A stretch of 64,000 nt of DNA from Labedaea rhizosphaerae (GTDB lineage Bacteria > Actinomycetota > Actinomycetes > Mycobacteriales > Pseudonocardiaceae). The DNA lies in assembly GCF_004362825.1 (NCBI RefSeq), contig NZ_SNXZ01000010.1:26406-90405 (forward strand), read 5' to 3'. The translations under genes were made by a program, and so were the position numbers. Below are positions 25,590-32,135 of the stretch, piece by piece (positions within the stretch are counted from its first letter, which is position 1; each line of letters starts with the position of its first letter). The notes beneath the pieces were generated by a model. The model saw only the letters and a list, made by a program, of their open reading frames with translations, had not been told where the DNA came from and did no database searches.

Positions 25590-25895
25590 ATGGTGAACGC
25601 AATCACTTCGATCCCGTCGCTCGGCCTCCGGGACCTGGACCGGTCGCTGCCGTGGTCGAACATGATCGTGCTCCACGGCGTCGCGTTCCGGGACGAGACC
25701 CTCAGGGGCCGGGTGCGGGCGACGCTGCGCCCGCACTGTGGCCCCGGCCAGGATCTCGCCGAGACGCTCGCCGAGGCGTGCGTGGCCGTGCACTGCCCCG
25801 ACGACGATGCGCCGCACCGCTGCGCCGAGTGTGCCGAGGCATGGCCGTGCCAGTCGATCAGCGCCGAACTGATCACGCTCGGCGTGTTCGTTTGA
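25590..25895 (+). CDS. Hypothetical protein with Cys/His-rich C-terminus
   Basis: 101 residues from ATG 25590, 2 bp after the previous stop. The last third holds HCPDDDAPHRCAECAEAWPC, a plausible zinc site (Cys and His ligands at C-x-x-C spacing). The stop overlaps the TTG start of the WhiB gene. Cys-rich small proteins paired with WhiB genes are common in actinophages; the role is unknown. Confidence 0.7.
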   Translation: MVNAITSIPSLGLRDLDRSLPWSNMIVLHGVAFRDETLRGRVRATLRPHCGPGQDLAETLAEACVAVHCPDDDAPHRCAECAEAWPCQSISAELITLGVFV

Positions 25896-26446
25896 CCGTC
25901 ACCGAGTACCCCCGTCTTCCCCGTGCCATCCCGTCATGGCACGGGGAAGCGGCGTGCCGGTTGTTCCCCGAGCTCGCCGACCTCTGGCACGACGCCAAGG
26001 CGAAGTCTGCCGAGGACTTGGCGGTGCGGCTGATCTGCGCCGGCTGTCCCGTGCGCTTCCAGTGCGCCGTGGGCGCGCTCGAGCGCGGGGAGGCCTACGG
26101 CATCTGGGGCGGTCTGGACCGCCGCGACCGCAAGGCGATCGCGCTCAAGTACGGCTACCCGATCCCCGCAGTCGTGCCGGAGCACGGCAGCGACGCGAGG
26201 TACAAGAAGCACGGGTGCCGTTGCCCGGAGTGCAAGGACGGCCACGCCCGCTACGAAGCCGAGCGGCGCCAGCTTGTGCGGGAACGCGGGAACGTGTGGC
26301 GGAAGCGCACGCCGGCCGTGCCGGTGGCGTGCTCGCCCATCCATGCGCCGACGACCCGCTCGTCACGGTCGATCAGGCGCCGTCTCGACCGCTGCGGCCG
26401 GGCGCACGCCCGCGCCCGGCGAGCGCGTCGCGCACACGCTCGATAG
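25892..26446 (+). CDS. WhiB-like iron-sulfur regulator fused to a Cys-rich C-terminal module
   Basis: 184 residues from TTG 25892, which overlaps the previous stop. The WhiB domain is complete: Cys22, then C-x2-C-x5-C (Cys49, Cys52, Cys58) to bind a 4Fe-4S cluster, and the GIWGGLDRRDR turn that contacts sigma factor. Residues 98-126 add a second motif, HGSDARYKKHGCRCPECKDG, with His98, Cys109, Cys111 and Cys114. The last 60 residues are Arg-rich. WhiB proteins in phages can rewire host transcription; here it may control the element or host genes. Confidence 0.88.
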   Translation: MTVTEYPRLPRAIPSWHGEAACRLFPELADLWHDAKAKSAEDLAVRLICAGCPVRFQCAVGALERGEAYGIWGGLDRRDRKAIALKYGYPIPAVVPEHGSDARYKKHGCRCPECKDGHARYEAERRQLVRERGNVWRKRTPAVPVACSPIHAPTTRSSRSIRRRLDRCGRAHARARRARRAHAR

Positions 26447-26453
26447 GGCTTCG

Positions 26454-26669
26454 TCAGACCTCGGACCGGTCGGCCTTGAGGATCTTCCGCACGTACTCGC
26501 CCGACCACTCGTGGTCGATGCCGCGGACGATGTCAGCTTGGCGCATGCCGGCCGCGTAGGCGTCGCGGATGCCGTCGGCGAGCGCGTCGCGCGCTTCGCC
26601 GAGCGCTGCAGTGGCTGCGCGGTACTGCTGGGTGAGCTCGGCCAGGTCCGGCCCCGACTTCTCTGCCAT
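26454..26669 (-). CDS. Small helix-turn-helix protein beside the iteron array
   Basis: 71 residues from ATG 26669. A first helix (LTQQYRAATAALGEARDAL) is followed by a resolvase-like helix-turn-helix (DAYAAGMRQADIVRGI, then SGEYVRKIL). The 13-bp iterons at 26680-26762 start 11 bp upstream of its start codon, so it may bind them and regulate its own promoter or initiate replication. Confidence 0.72.
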   Translation of the reverse strand: MAEKSGPDLAELTQQYRAATAALGEARDALADGIRDAYAAGMRQADIVRGIDHEWSGEYVRKILKADRSEV

Positions 26670-26679
26670 GCCCTACAGA

Positions 26680-26762
26680 GTTGCACAATCGTGTTGCCCA
26701 AACAAGTTGCCCAACTCTGTTGCACTATCCAACTCGGTTGTGCAACACTGTTGGCAACGCAG
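26680..26762. repeat. 13-bp iteron array, six copies
   Basis: Four contiguous 13-bp units start at 26680, 26693, 26706 and 26719; after a 5-bp gap two more start at 26737 and 26750. Consensus GTTGCCCAANNNN; individual cores are GTTGCACAAT, GTTGCCCAAA, GTTGCCCAAC, GTTGCACTAT, GTTGTGCAAC and GTTGGCAACG. The block is markedly AT-richer than its surroundings. It separates divergent genes at 26669 and 26826. Iterons of this kind bind replication initiators or autoregulators. Confidence 0.85.
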
Positions 26763-26825
26763 AAAGCGGCCCCCGGAAGGTGCGGGAACACCGACCAGGG
26801 GCCTCGACCGAACACCTGGTTGGAG

Positions 26826-26966
26826 ATGTTGGCCGTGAAGCAGATCATAGTCCGCGGTGGGCGCCCCATCGCTCCGCAGCCGTTCCCCGTCCGCCCCGTC
26901 GTCGTCGCCCCGCGGCGCGACCAGTTCGGCGCCATCGTCGTGCGCCAGCTCGGCGGCCCGCGATGA
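26826..26966 (+). CDS. Small basic hypothetical protein
   Basis: 46 residues from ATG 26826: MLAVKQIIVRGGRPIAPQPF and a short Arg/Val-rich end. Unknown function. Its stop overlaps the next start in ATGA, which supports translation. First gene to the right of the iterons. Confidence 0.55.
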   Translation: MLAVKQIIVRGGRPIAPQPFPVRPVVVAPRRDQFGAIVVRQLGGPR

Positions 26967-27343
26967 CCGCGGCCACCAACGCCAAGCCGACCACCAAGAA
27001 GGCCCGCAAGGCGATCGACTGGCCGGCCGTGATGTACCGGGCCGCCAGGCACGGCGGGCTGCAGATCGTCGACCTGGACTTCGACCAGTGGAACGCCGCG
27101 TTCGGACCCGGAGACGCCCGCGTGGTCGTCGACGGACAGGTGATCTGGATGTCGCCGAAGGCCCGGCCCGCGGACCTCGAGACGGCGCTCCTGGAGATGG
27201 ATCACGTCAGCCACAAGAACTGTCAGCGTCCCGACGACGTCGTCGAGATCGGGTCGCCGACGAGCGGCTACGTGACCCGCTCCATCGAGTTGCGCCGCAC
27301 ACCGCGCGTCTCGATCCCCGAGCTGGACTGGACCTCCAAGTGA
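26963..27343 (+). CDS. Hypothetical protein
   Basis: 126 residues, not recognised. A basic N-terminus (KPTTKKARKAIDWPAVMYRA) precedes an acidic, mixed alpha/beta body (LQIVDLDFDQWNAAFGPGDA, then VVVDGQVIWMSP). It overlaps both neighbours (ATGA upstream, TGATG downstream), so it is part of a three-gene translationally coupled unit. Confidence 0.65.
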   Translation: MTAATNAKPTTKKARKAIDWPAVMYRAARHGGLQIVDLDFDQWNAAFGPGDARVVVDGQVIWMSPKARPADLETALLEMDHVSHKNCQRPDDVVEIGSPTSGYVTRSIELRRTPRVSIPELDWTSK

Positions 27344-27483
27344 TGAGCGGTGCGCACTGGAGCAAGAGAGCCGCGAAGCCCGGCGAGGTGTGCAGCTGCG
27401 GTCAGCCGGCCGTTGTCGTCTACCTCGTCAACGACGATCGAGGGAGCCGCGAGGTGCCGCACTGCGGGGCCAGCCGGCAGTAG
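27343..27483 (+). CDS. Small Cys-containing hypothetical protein
   Basis: 46 residues from ATG 27343, coupled to the previous gene by TGATG. It contains CSCGQPAVVVYL and a later HC pair, suggesting a small metal-binding fold. Last gene before the right end of the element; a strong terminator follows 25 bp later. Confidence 0.58.
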   Translation: MSGAHWSKRAAKPGEVCSCGQPAVVVYLVNDDRGSREVPHCGASRQ

Positions 27484-27508
27484 ATGCCCAACCGCCAAGG
27501 AGAAGACG

Positions 27509-27545
27509 GAACCGCCCCCGAGAGTTGGCCACTCGGGGGCGGTTC
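27509..27545 (+). terminator. Intrinsic terminator at the right end of the element
   Basis: GAACCGCCCCCGAG and CTCGGGGGCGGTTC form a perfect 14-bp stem with a 9-base loop. It would stop element transcription before it reaches the convergent S4 gene. Confidence 0.88.
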
Positions 27546-27584
27546 TGCGTATGCGCCATCCGGCCTTTGCGCAGCGATGTCTCC

Positions 27585-27602
27585 TGTGGTCGCAAGGTGG
27601 TC
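27585..27602 (+). repeat. Putative arm-type site, copy 2
   Basis: TGTGGTCGCAAGGTGGTC, identical to 12710-12727. It sits between the terminator and attR, 103 bp inside the right end, roughly mirroring the 80 bp inside attL. Confidence 0.6.
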
Positions 27603-27705
27603 GCAGAGTGCAGCCACCGCGACCGTACTTGCGCCTACCGGTCCGACGCGACATACGGTCTGACCAGGGCCTAACCGTTTCGGGCCATCTCTAGCCGACG
27701 TTGAT

Positions 27706-27734
27706 CCTTTGCCTGGGGGTCAGAGGCCACCGCG
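27706..27734 (-). repeat. attR: 29-bp core, right copy, within the 3' end of the S4 gene
   Basis: Identical to 12601-12629. Bases 27720-27734 encode the last four residues (Arg-Gly-Gly-Leu) and stop of the S4-domain gene, so integration preserves the coding sequence. Confidence 0.95.
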
Positions 27735-28085
27735 CTGGAACTTGTCGAGCACGCGGCGTTCACGCTTCGTCGGCCGGCCCGCGCCCCGTTCCCGCCGCGC
27801 GACGGGCACCAGTGCCTCGGGCGGGGGCTTGGGCGTCCGGTCGATGAAGCAGGTCGCCGCGTCGGCCGCACCCACGCGCTTCTGGATGACCCGGACCACC
27901 TCGACGACCCGGTTCGTGCCGTTGAGGTGGGCCCGGACCTCGTCGCCGGGGACGACCGTGGTGGCGGGCTTGGCCGGCTTGTCGTTGATGCGGATGTGCC
28001 CGCCCCGGCACGCGGCGGCGGCGTCCGGGCGGGTCTTGGTCAGCCGGACCGCCCACAACCACCGGTCCACGCGCGTCGACTCCAC
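27720..28085 (-). CDS. RNA-binding S4 domain protein (Hsp15/HslR-like)
   Basis: 121 residues. The S4 motif is clear: RVDRWLWAVRLTKTRPDAAA, CRGGHIRINDKPAKP, VVPGDEV. The C-terminal basic tail (GAGRPTKRERRVLDKFQRGG) matches Hsp15, which binds free 50S subunits carrying nascent chains after heat shock. GTG 28085 is chosen because the domain starts directly after it. The gene end is the integration target of the element. Confidence 0.87.
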   Translation of the reverse strand: MESTRVDRWLWAVRLTKTRPDAAAACRGGHIRINDKPAKPATTVVPGDEVRAHLNGTNRVVEVVRVIQKRVGAADAATCFIDRTPKPPPEALVPVARRERGAGRPTKRERRVLDKFQRGGL

Positions 28086-28092
28086 GCCACCA

Positions 28093-29031
28093 TCATGGCA
28101 AGCCCAGCAGCCGGTCGCCGAGGCCACTGCGGTGGTAGAGCACCATCCGCCCGGCGCGCGTGCGTGTGATCAGGCCCGTCGCGTGCAGCACGCGCAGGTG
28201 CTGGGAGACCGCGCTCGGCGTGACGCGCAGGCGCCGCGCGAGCTCGGCGGTGGCCAGCGGCTCCTCCAGCAGGTGCAGCAGCGTCTCCTTCGCCGCGCCG
28301 ACCAGGTCTTTGAGCGCCGTGGCATCGGTCCGCGGCGTCGACCACAACGTCGCCGCGCCCCGGCACGGGTAGGACAGCGAAGGCGTGGCGTGCGGGTCCA
28401 TCGGCGGCACGGGCTTGTAGGCGAAGACGGCCGGGAGCAGTTGCATCCCGCGCCCGGACACCACGACGTCGTGCTTGCCGATCATCTGCTCGATCTCCAG
28501 GCGGCCGTCGCGCCAGCGCACGTTCGGGTGCAGGTCGGCGAACAGCAGCCGGGCGCCGCCGGTGGCGAGCTGGCGGGCGCGGTAGGTCATGTCGGCTTCG
28601 AGGAGGAGGCGGAGCTGCGGCCAGATCGGTGCCAGGGCCAGGTCCCAGTAGCGGCGCAGGAGGTCGCAGAGGTCTCCCAGCGACGGGATCACGGGTGCCG
28701 GCTCCGGCGCGTAGGTGGCGACGAAGTCCCGCCGCACCACCTCGGGTGGCGTCCGAGCGACGATCTCGAGCTCGTCGTCGAAGGTGGGTGCGAAGGTCGT
28801 AGGCCGCGGGGTGAGGAAATCGGGAAGCGCCCTTGTCGGGCCCACCAACGAAAGCAGGGCCCGTTCGTCCTTTGTGCTCAGTGCACTTCGGACGGTGCGC
28901 AGCCACGGCAGGTGCAGCGCGTACCGGCCGGGGTCGCGCAACGCCCAGAGGCTGAAGACCGCCTCCTGGATCGGCGTGATCGCGAACCGCAGGTCGGCGA
29001 GGTCCTCAACGCCCAGCTCGAACGTGATCAT
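28093..29031 (-). CDS. ArsR-type transcriptional regulator with N-terminal DUF5937-like domain
   Basis: 312 residues. The C-terminal 80 residues are a winged helix (ETLLHLLEEPLATAELARRL, then SAVSQHLRVLHATGLITRTR). The first 220 residues match the sensor-like region commonly annotated DUF5937 in actinobacteria. It is divergent from an MFS transporter gene, and a perfect 6-bp inverted repeat overlaps its start codon, so it likely represses itself and the transporter. No As/metal-binding Cys motif is seen, so the inducer is probably organic. Confidence 0.85.
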   Translation of the reverse strand: MITFELGVEDLADLRFAITPIQEAVFSLWALRDPGRYALHLPWLRTVRSALSTKDERALLSLVGPTRALPDFLTPRPTTFAPTFDDELEIVARTPPEVVRRDFVATYAPEPAPVIPSLGDLCDLLRRYWDLALAPIWPQLRLLLEADMTYRARQLATGGARLLFADLHPNVRWRDGRLEIEQMIGKHDVVVSGRGMQLLPAVFAYKPVPPMDPHATPSLSYPCRGAATLWSTPRTDATALKDLVGAAKETLLHLLEEPLATAELARRLRVTPSAVSQHLRVLHATGLITRTRAGRMVLYHRSGLGDRLLGLP

Positions 29032-29048
29032 TTAGCAATAGCCTAAAT
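29030..29048. promoter_or_regulatory. Operator-like inverted repeat between regulator and MFS gene
   Basis: ATTTAG-N7-CTAAAT, AT-rich in a GC-rich background, overlapping the regulator's start codon and 40 bp before the transporter start. Probable site for the ArsR-type regulator. Confidence 0.7.
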
Positions 29049-29087
29049 GCTTGGTGTGCTCGAGGCCAGCCGCGGTGCGCTTGGGAC

Positions 29088-30230
29088 ATGAACCCGGCCC
29101 GCCTGCTCCTGCTGGCCGTCACCTGCGGCGTGGCGGTCGGCAACGTGTACTTCCCGCAAGGCATCACACCCCTGATCCCCGACGCGACCGGTGTCGTACC
29201 CGCGACCCAGTTCGGTTACGCGTGCGGCATCTTCCTGTTGGTGCCGTTGGGCGACCGGGCTCGCCCGCGCACGCTGATTGTGACGCTGCTGGCCCTCACC
29301 GCCGCGGGCCTGGTGCTGGCGGCGGTGGCCTGGACGTGGTCGGTCTTGGTGATCGCGAGCTGGAGCGTGGGCGTGACGACGGTGGTCGCCCCGATCATCG
29401 GCCCGCTGGCGGCGGGAAGGTGCCGCCCGCCCGGCAGGGTGCGGTAGGAGGCATCCTCCTGAGCGGCTCGATCGCCGGCATCCTGCTGGCCAGAGTCGGA
29501 TCCGGAGCCCTCGCCGCGCATCTAGGCTGGCGATCCCCGTACCTTGGTCGCCGCGGTCCTGACGGCCGGGTTGGCCCTGCTCCTGTCCCGCTCGCTGTCC
29601 AACGCCGGGGGCGTGCTGGTGGCCTCGCGGCACCGGTTCGCGTTGACCGAGCCCGTGCGTCTGTTCCTGGCGTCGTCGGAGCTTCGCTGTTCGTGCCTCT
29701 ACCAGGCGTGCGTGTTCGCCGCGTTCAGCGCCGCCTGGACAACCGTGCCCATGCTGCTGACCGGCCCGACCTTGGCCTTGTCGGTCCAGTCGGTGGCCGC
29801 CGTCGGCCTGGTCAACGCGGTGCCGATGGTGTGCACACCGCTCGCCGGTCGGCTGGTGGACCGAGTGGGCCCGGCCCGCGTGAACACGTGGTGCTTCACC
29901 GGCACCCTCGCCGCGGCTTTGTTGCTTGCGGTCGGCACCCTGCCCGCCGTTGTGGCGGGGATGCTGTTGCTGGACGTGACGATGCAGTGCGGCATGGTGG
30001 CGAACCAGACGAGGATCTACGCGTCGACCAGGGGTTTTCGAAGCCGCATGAACACGGCGTACATGACCACGTCGTACCTGGCAGGCGCCGCCGGCTCGTG
30101 GCTGGGCACCGTCCTGTACCTCCACCTGGGCTGGCCGGCCGTGACGGCCTTCATCGCGGCTGTGGTCGCCGTGGCCCTCGGCCGCCACCTGAGGCAGCCT
30201 GCCGACAACCCGGTGGCGGGCGTGCGCTAG
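29088..30230 (+). pseudogene. MFS transporter with two compensating frameshifts
   Basis: The frame starting at ATG 29088 encodes three MFS-like helices (VGNVYFPQGITPLIPDATG, then a LIVTLLALTAAGLVLAAVAW helix) and hits TAG at 29445. Sequence continuity shifts near 29420-29430 to the other frame (ARQGAVGGILLSGSIAGILL) and back near 29540 to the first frame (VAAVLTAGLALLLSRSLSNA), which stays open to 30230. The total length (about 380 codons) fits a complete transporter. Either two indels destroyed the gene or the assembly has two errors about 115 bp apart. Divergent from its probable regulator. Confidence 0.82.
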
Positions 30231-30263
30231 GCTAACGCCGCACCTCGGGTGATTGAGGTGCGG

Positions 30264-30337
<74 letters not shown>

Positions 30338-30346
30338 CCGAACGGA

Positions 30347-30388
30347 AGTAGCCCCTGACCAGCGGAAACGCAACGGTCAGGGGCTACT
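30347..30388 (+). terminator. Intrinsic terminator of the tRNA-Pro gene
   Basis: AGTAGCCCCTGACC and GGTCAGGGGCTACT form a perfect 14-bp stem with a 14-base loop, followed by CTCTCTTAG-like pyrimidine-rich sequence. Confidence 0.85.
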
Positions 30389-30564
30389 CTCTTAGTCGGC
30401 GCCGGAGTCAGTGTTGGACCAACTTTGGACCAATGCGCTTGACCGGTGCCCTGGTTGAGCGGTCTTGGGCAAGGACTGCATCTCGGTGAACGGTCGTGAT
30501 CGGGAGGCTTCCAGCCGGCCGGATGTAGGCCTTGCAGGTGGGAGTTGTGGCATAGCCTGTGTGC

Positions 30565-31299
30565 ATGTCCGATGACTTCAGCCTCCCGCGCGATATCTCG
30601 ATAGGTGAGTTGTCCGCTCAGGTTGTCAGCGTGTCGCATCGGCAATCCTTCTCGATTTATCATCTTTACGCTGCAAGGCATGCGGCCGCCCAGGCCGCAG
30701 AGCTTGAGGTACAACCGCAGCGTAAAGGGCTCGACGTGCTACATCGTAGCTACGTTATGGCCGCCGTAGTCGAGTCTGCTTCGTTTCTTGAAGCGTCTAT
30801 AAACGAACTATTTGGAAATGCTGCTGACGGCGTTCGTCACAGCATGACAGGGCTGCCCGATCATGAGGTCCGCGCATTGGCCGCTGTGTGGCATATAAGT
30901 GGCTCGGGCCTCCAGGGCAGGGTGCTGGACAAGTACGATTCGGCGCTCGCGGTTCGCGGTCAGCCTGCCTTCGTCAGGGGGGAGGATCCGTATCAATCGG
31001 CCAAGCTGCTGATAGAGCTTCGAAACTACCTGGTGCACTATAAAGTGCATTCAACCAGTCTTGATGAAGAACACGAGCTATCTGCGAAGCTGAAGAACCG
31101 GTTCGACAGCAACACTCGCAGAGAAGACCCCAACCACCCCTGGTTTCCGGATCAAGCGCTCGGCGCGGGATGCGCGCGGTGGGCCTGGGAGTCCGCCACG
31201 GCGCTGACATCCCAGTTTGAGGCGGTCATGGGCGTGGCGTTGGCGTACTCCACGCAACCTGAAGACTTCTGGCCGGACGGAAGCGGTGGACTGCTGTAA
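30565..31299 (+). CDS. HEPN-motif hypothetical protein
   Basis: 244 residues, mostly helical. The segment SAKLLIELRNYLVHYKVH contains Arg153-Asn154-x3-His158, the Rx4H signature of HEPN ribonucleases, and the earlier helix (VMAAVVESASFLEASINELF) fits the first HEPN helix pair. Many HEPN proteins cleave RNA in toxin-antitoxin or anti-phage systems; this one has no evident MNT antitoxin next to it. The gene is visibly AT-richer than its surroundings and lies just past tRNA-Pro, a frequent insertion site, which suggests transfer. A TAGCCT hexamer 6 bases before ATG 30565 would give a leaderless transcript. Confidence 0.65.
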   Translation: MSDDFSLPRDISIGELSAQVVSVSHRQSFSIYHLYAARHAAAQAAELEVQPQRKGLDVLHRSYVMAAVVESASFLEASINELFGNAADGVRHSMTGLPDHEVRALAAVWHISGSGLQGRVLDKYDSALAVRGQPAFVRGEDPYQSAKLLIELRNYLVHYKVHSTSLDEEHELSAKLKNRFDSNTRREDPNHPWFPDQALGAGCARWAWESATALTSQFEAVMGVALAYSTQPEDFWPDGSGGLL

Positions 31300-31530
31300 C
31301 GCGGGACCAACATGTGACCGACATGGCGCCGGCACGCGTCGGCAAACGTCGCCAAGCGATCAACGCCAGCAGCCGCAGCTCCTGGGCCACCTTCTTGATG
31401 CCTCGTCGGTTAGGGGTGAAGTCGACTCGCCATGACTTGGCCCGAGCTAGGCTTGGTATGGACGTTGACTTGTCGTCATCCGGCGAGGCGGACCGTTCGA
31501 CAACCCGCCGTTCATTAGAGTGTCCTGACC

Positions 31531-31899
31531 ATGAGTGACGAGACCTACCGGTTCTGCAAGATCTTCCTCCGTGCGGAGTCCCGTGCGGCTATGGATCTCT
31601 TGGCCGTTTTGCTGGAAACACCATTTCAGCGTCGAACCCTGACTTTGCCCGACGGGGTTGTGGATGTAATGAGAAATCCCGATATGGGAGCAGTGGACGA
31701 CTTCATTGGTTGGCCAACGGTCGTCGAGATCGACGCTGAGGAACACGCCGACAGGGCTTCTGTCATCGTTATCACCTCCAGAATCGTGACTGCGATGTGG
31801 GATGCTGGAATTCCGGCAGTAGCAGCGTGCGATTACGAAGATGACCTGCCCTGGTCTGGCGGAATAAAACGGCTACGCGGACTCGGGCAAGAGTGTTGA
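31531..31899 (+). CDS. Hypothetical protein in the AT-richer islet
   Basis: 122 residues, ATG 31531. Not recognised; mixed alpha/beta (YRFCKIFLRAESRAAMDLLA, TLPDGVVDVMRNPD, VEIDAEEHADRASVIVITSR) with a CDYEDDLPWSGG segment near the end. The general look is that of small immunity-type proteins, but I cannot name a family. Its base composition is lower in GC than the flanking chromosome. The 231 bp before it and the 236 bp after it (31900-32135) hold no supported gene. Confidence 0.6.
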   Translation: MSDETYRFCKIFLRAESRAAMDLLAVLLETPFQRRTLTLPDGVVDVMRNPDMGAVDDFIGWPTVVEIDAEEHADRASVIVITSRIVTAMWDAGIPAVAACDYEDDLPWSGGIKRLRGLGQEC

Positions 31900-32135
31900 G
31901 GAATGAAGAGAAGGGTGAGCGTGAAGGTAGGGCGGAATCGGGGCAACTAGATCGTTCTGGGTCGTCGCGGAGTCGATGATGGTCTGCACCTGAATCAACG
32001 CGGAGGTCGAGGGCTATCGGGTGCCAGTCCACGCCGTGGCCGGTCGCTGCAGCGCTGCGGGCCAGTTCCCGTGCGCTGCCCCGGCCGGGGTCTGGCGGCA
32101 TCGCACGCGGGCCCGTCACCTCCTGGTCCGCCGCC

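Larger units (their letters stand above)
12601..27734. mobile_element. 15.1-kb integrated element with phage-tail and plasmid-like genes
   Basis: Bounded by a perfect 29-bp direct repeat (12601-12629 and 27706-27734). The integrase gene sits 8 bp inside the left end, pointing to it. The right repeat is the 3' end of an S4-domain gene and leaves that gene intact, as in site-specific integration into gene ends. Contents in order: integrase, XRE repressor, two excisionase-like proteins, an unknown, RepA-like ATPase, palindrome cluster, XRE protein, GntR regulator, small proteins, tail assembly chaperone with frameshift, tape measure protein, coiled-coil proteins, WhiB fusion, iteron array, small proteins, terminator. 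No terminase, portal, capsid, tail tube, lysis or FtsK/TraB gene is recognisable. Confidence 0.93.

Noticed and set aside
26680-26762. Short repeats as a CRISPR array
   Set aside because: Units are 13 bp and contiguous, without unique spacers of constant length, and no cas genes are nearby.
12601-27734. The element as an actinomycete integrative conjugative element (pSAM2 type)
   Set aside because: Integrase, GntR and a replication-type ATPase fit, but no FtsK/TraB translocase or Spd genes are present and tape measure/chaperone genes are not part of such elements.
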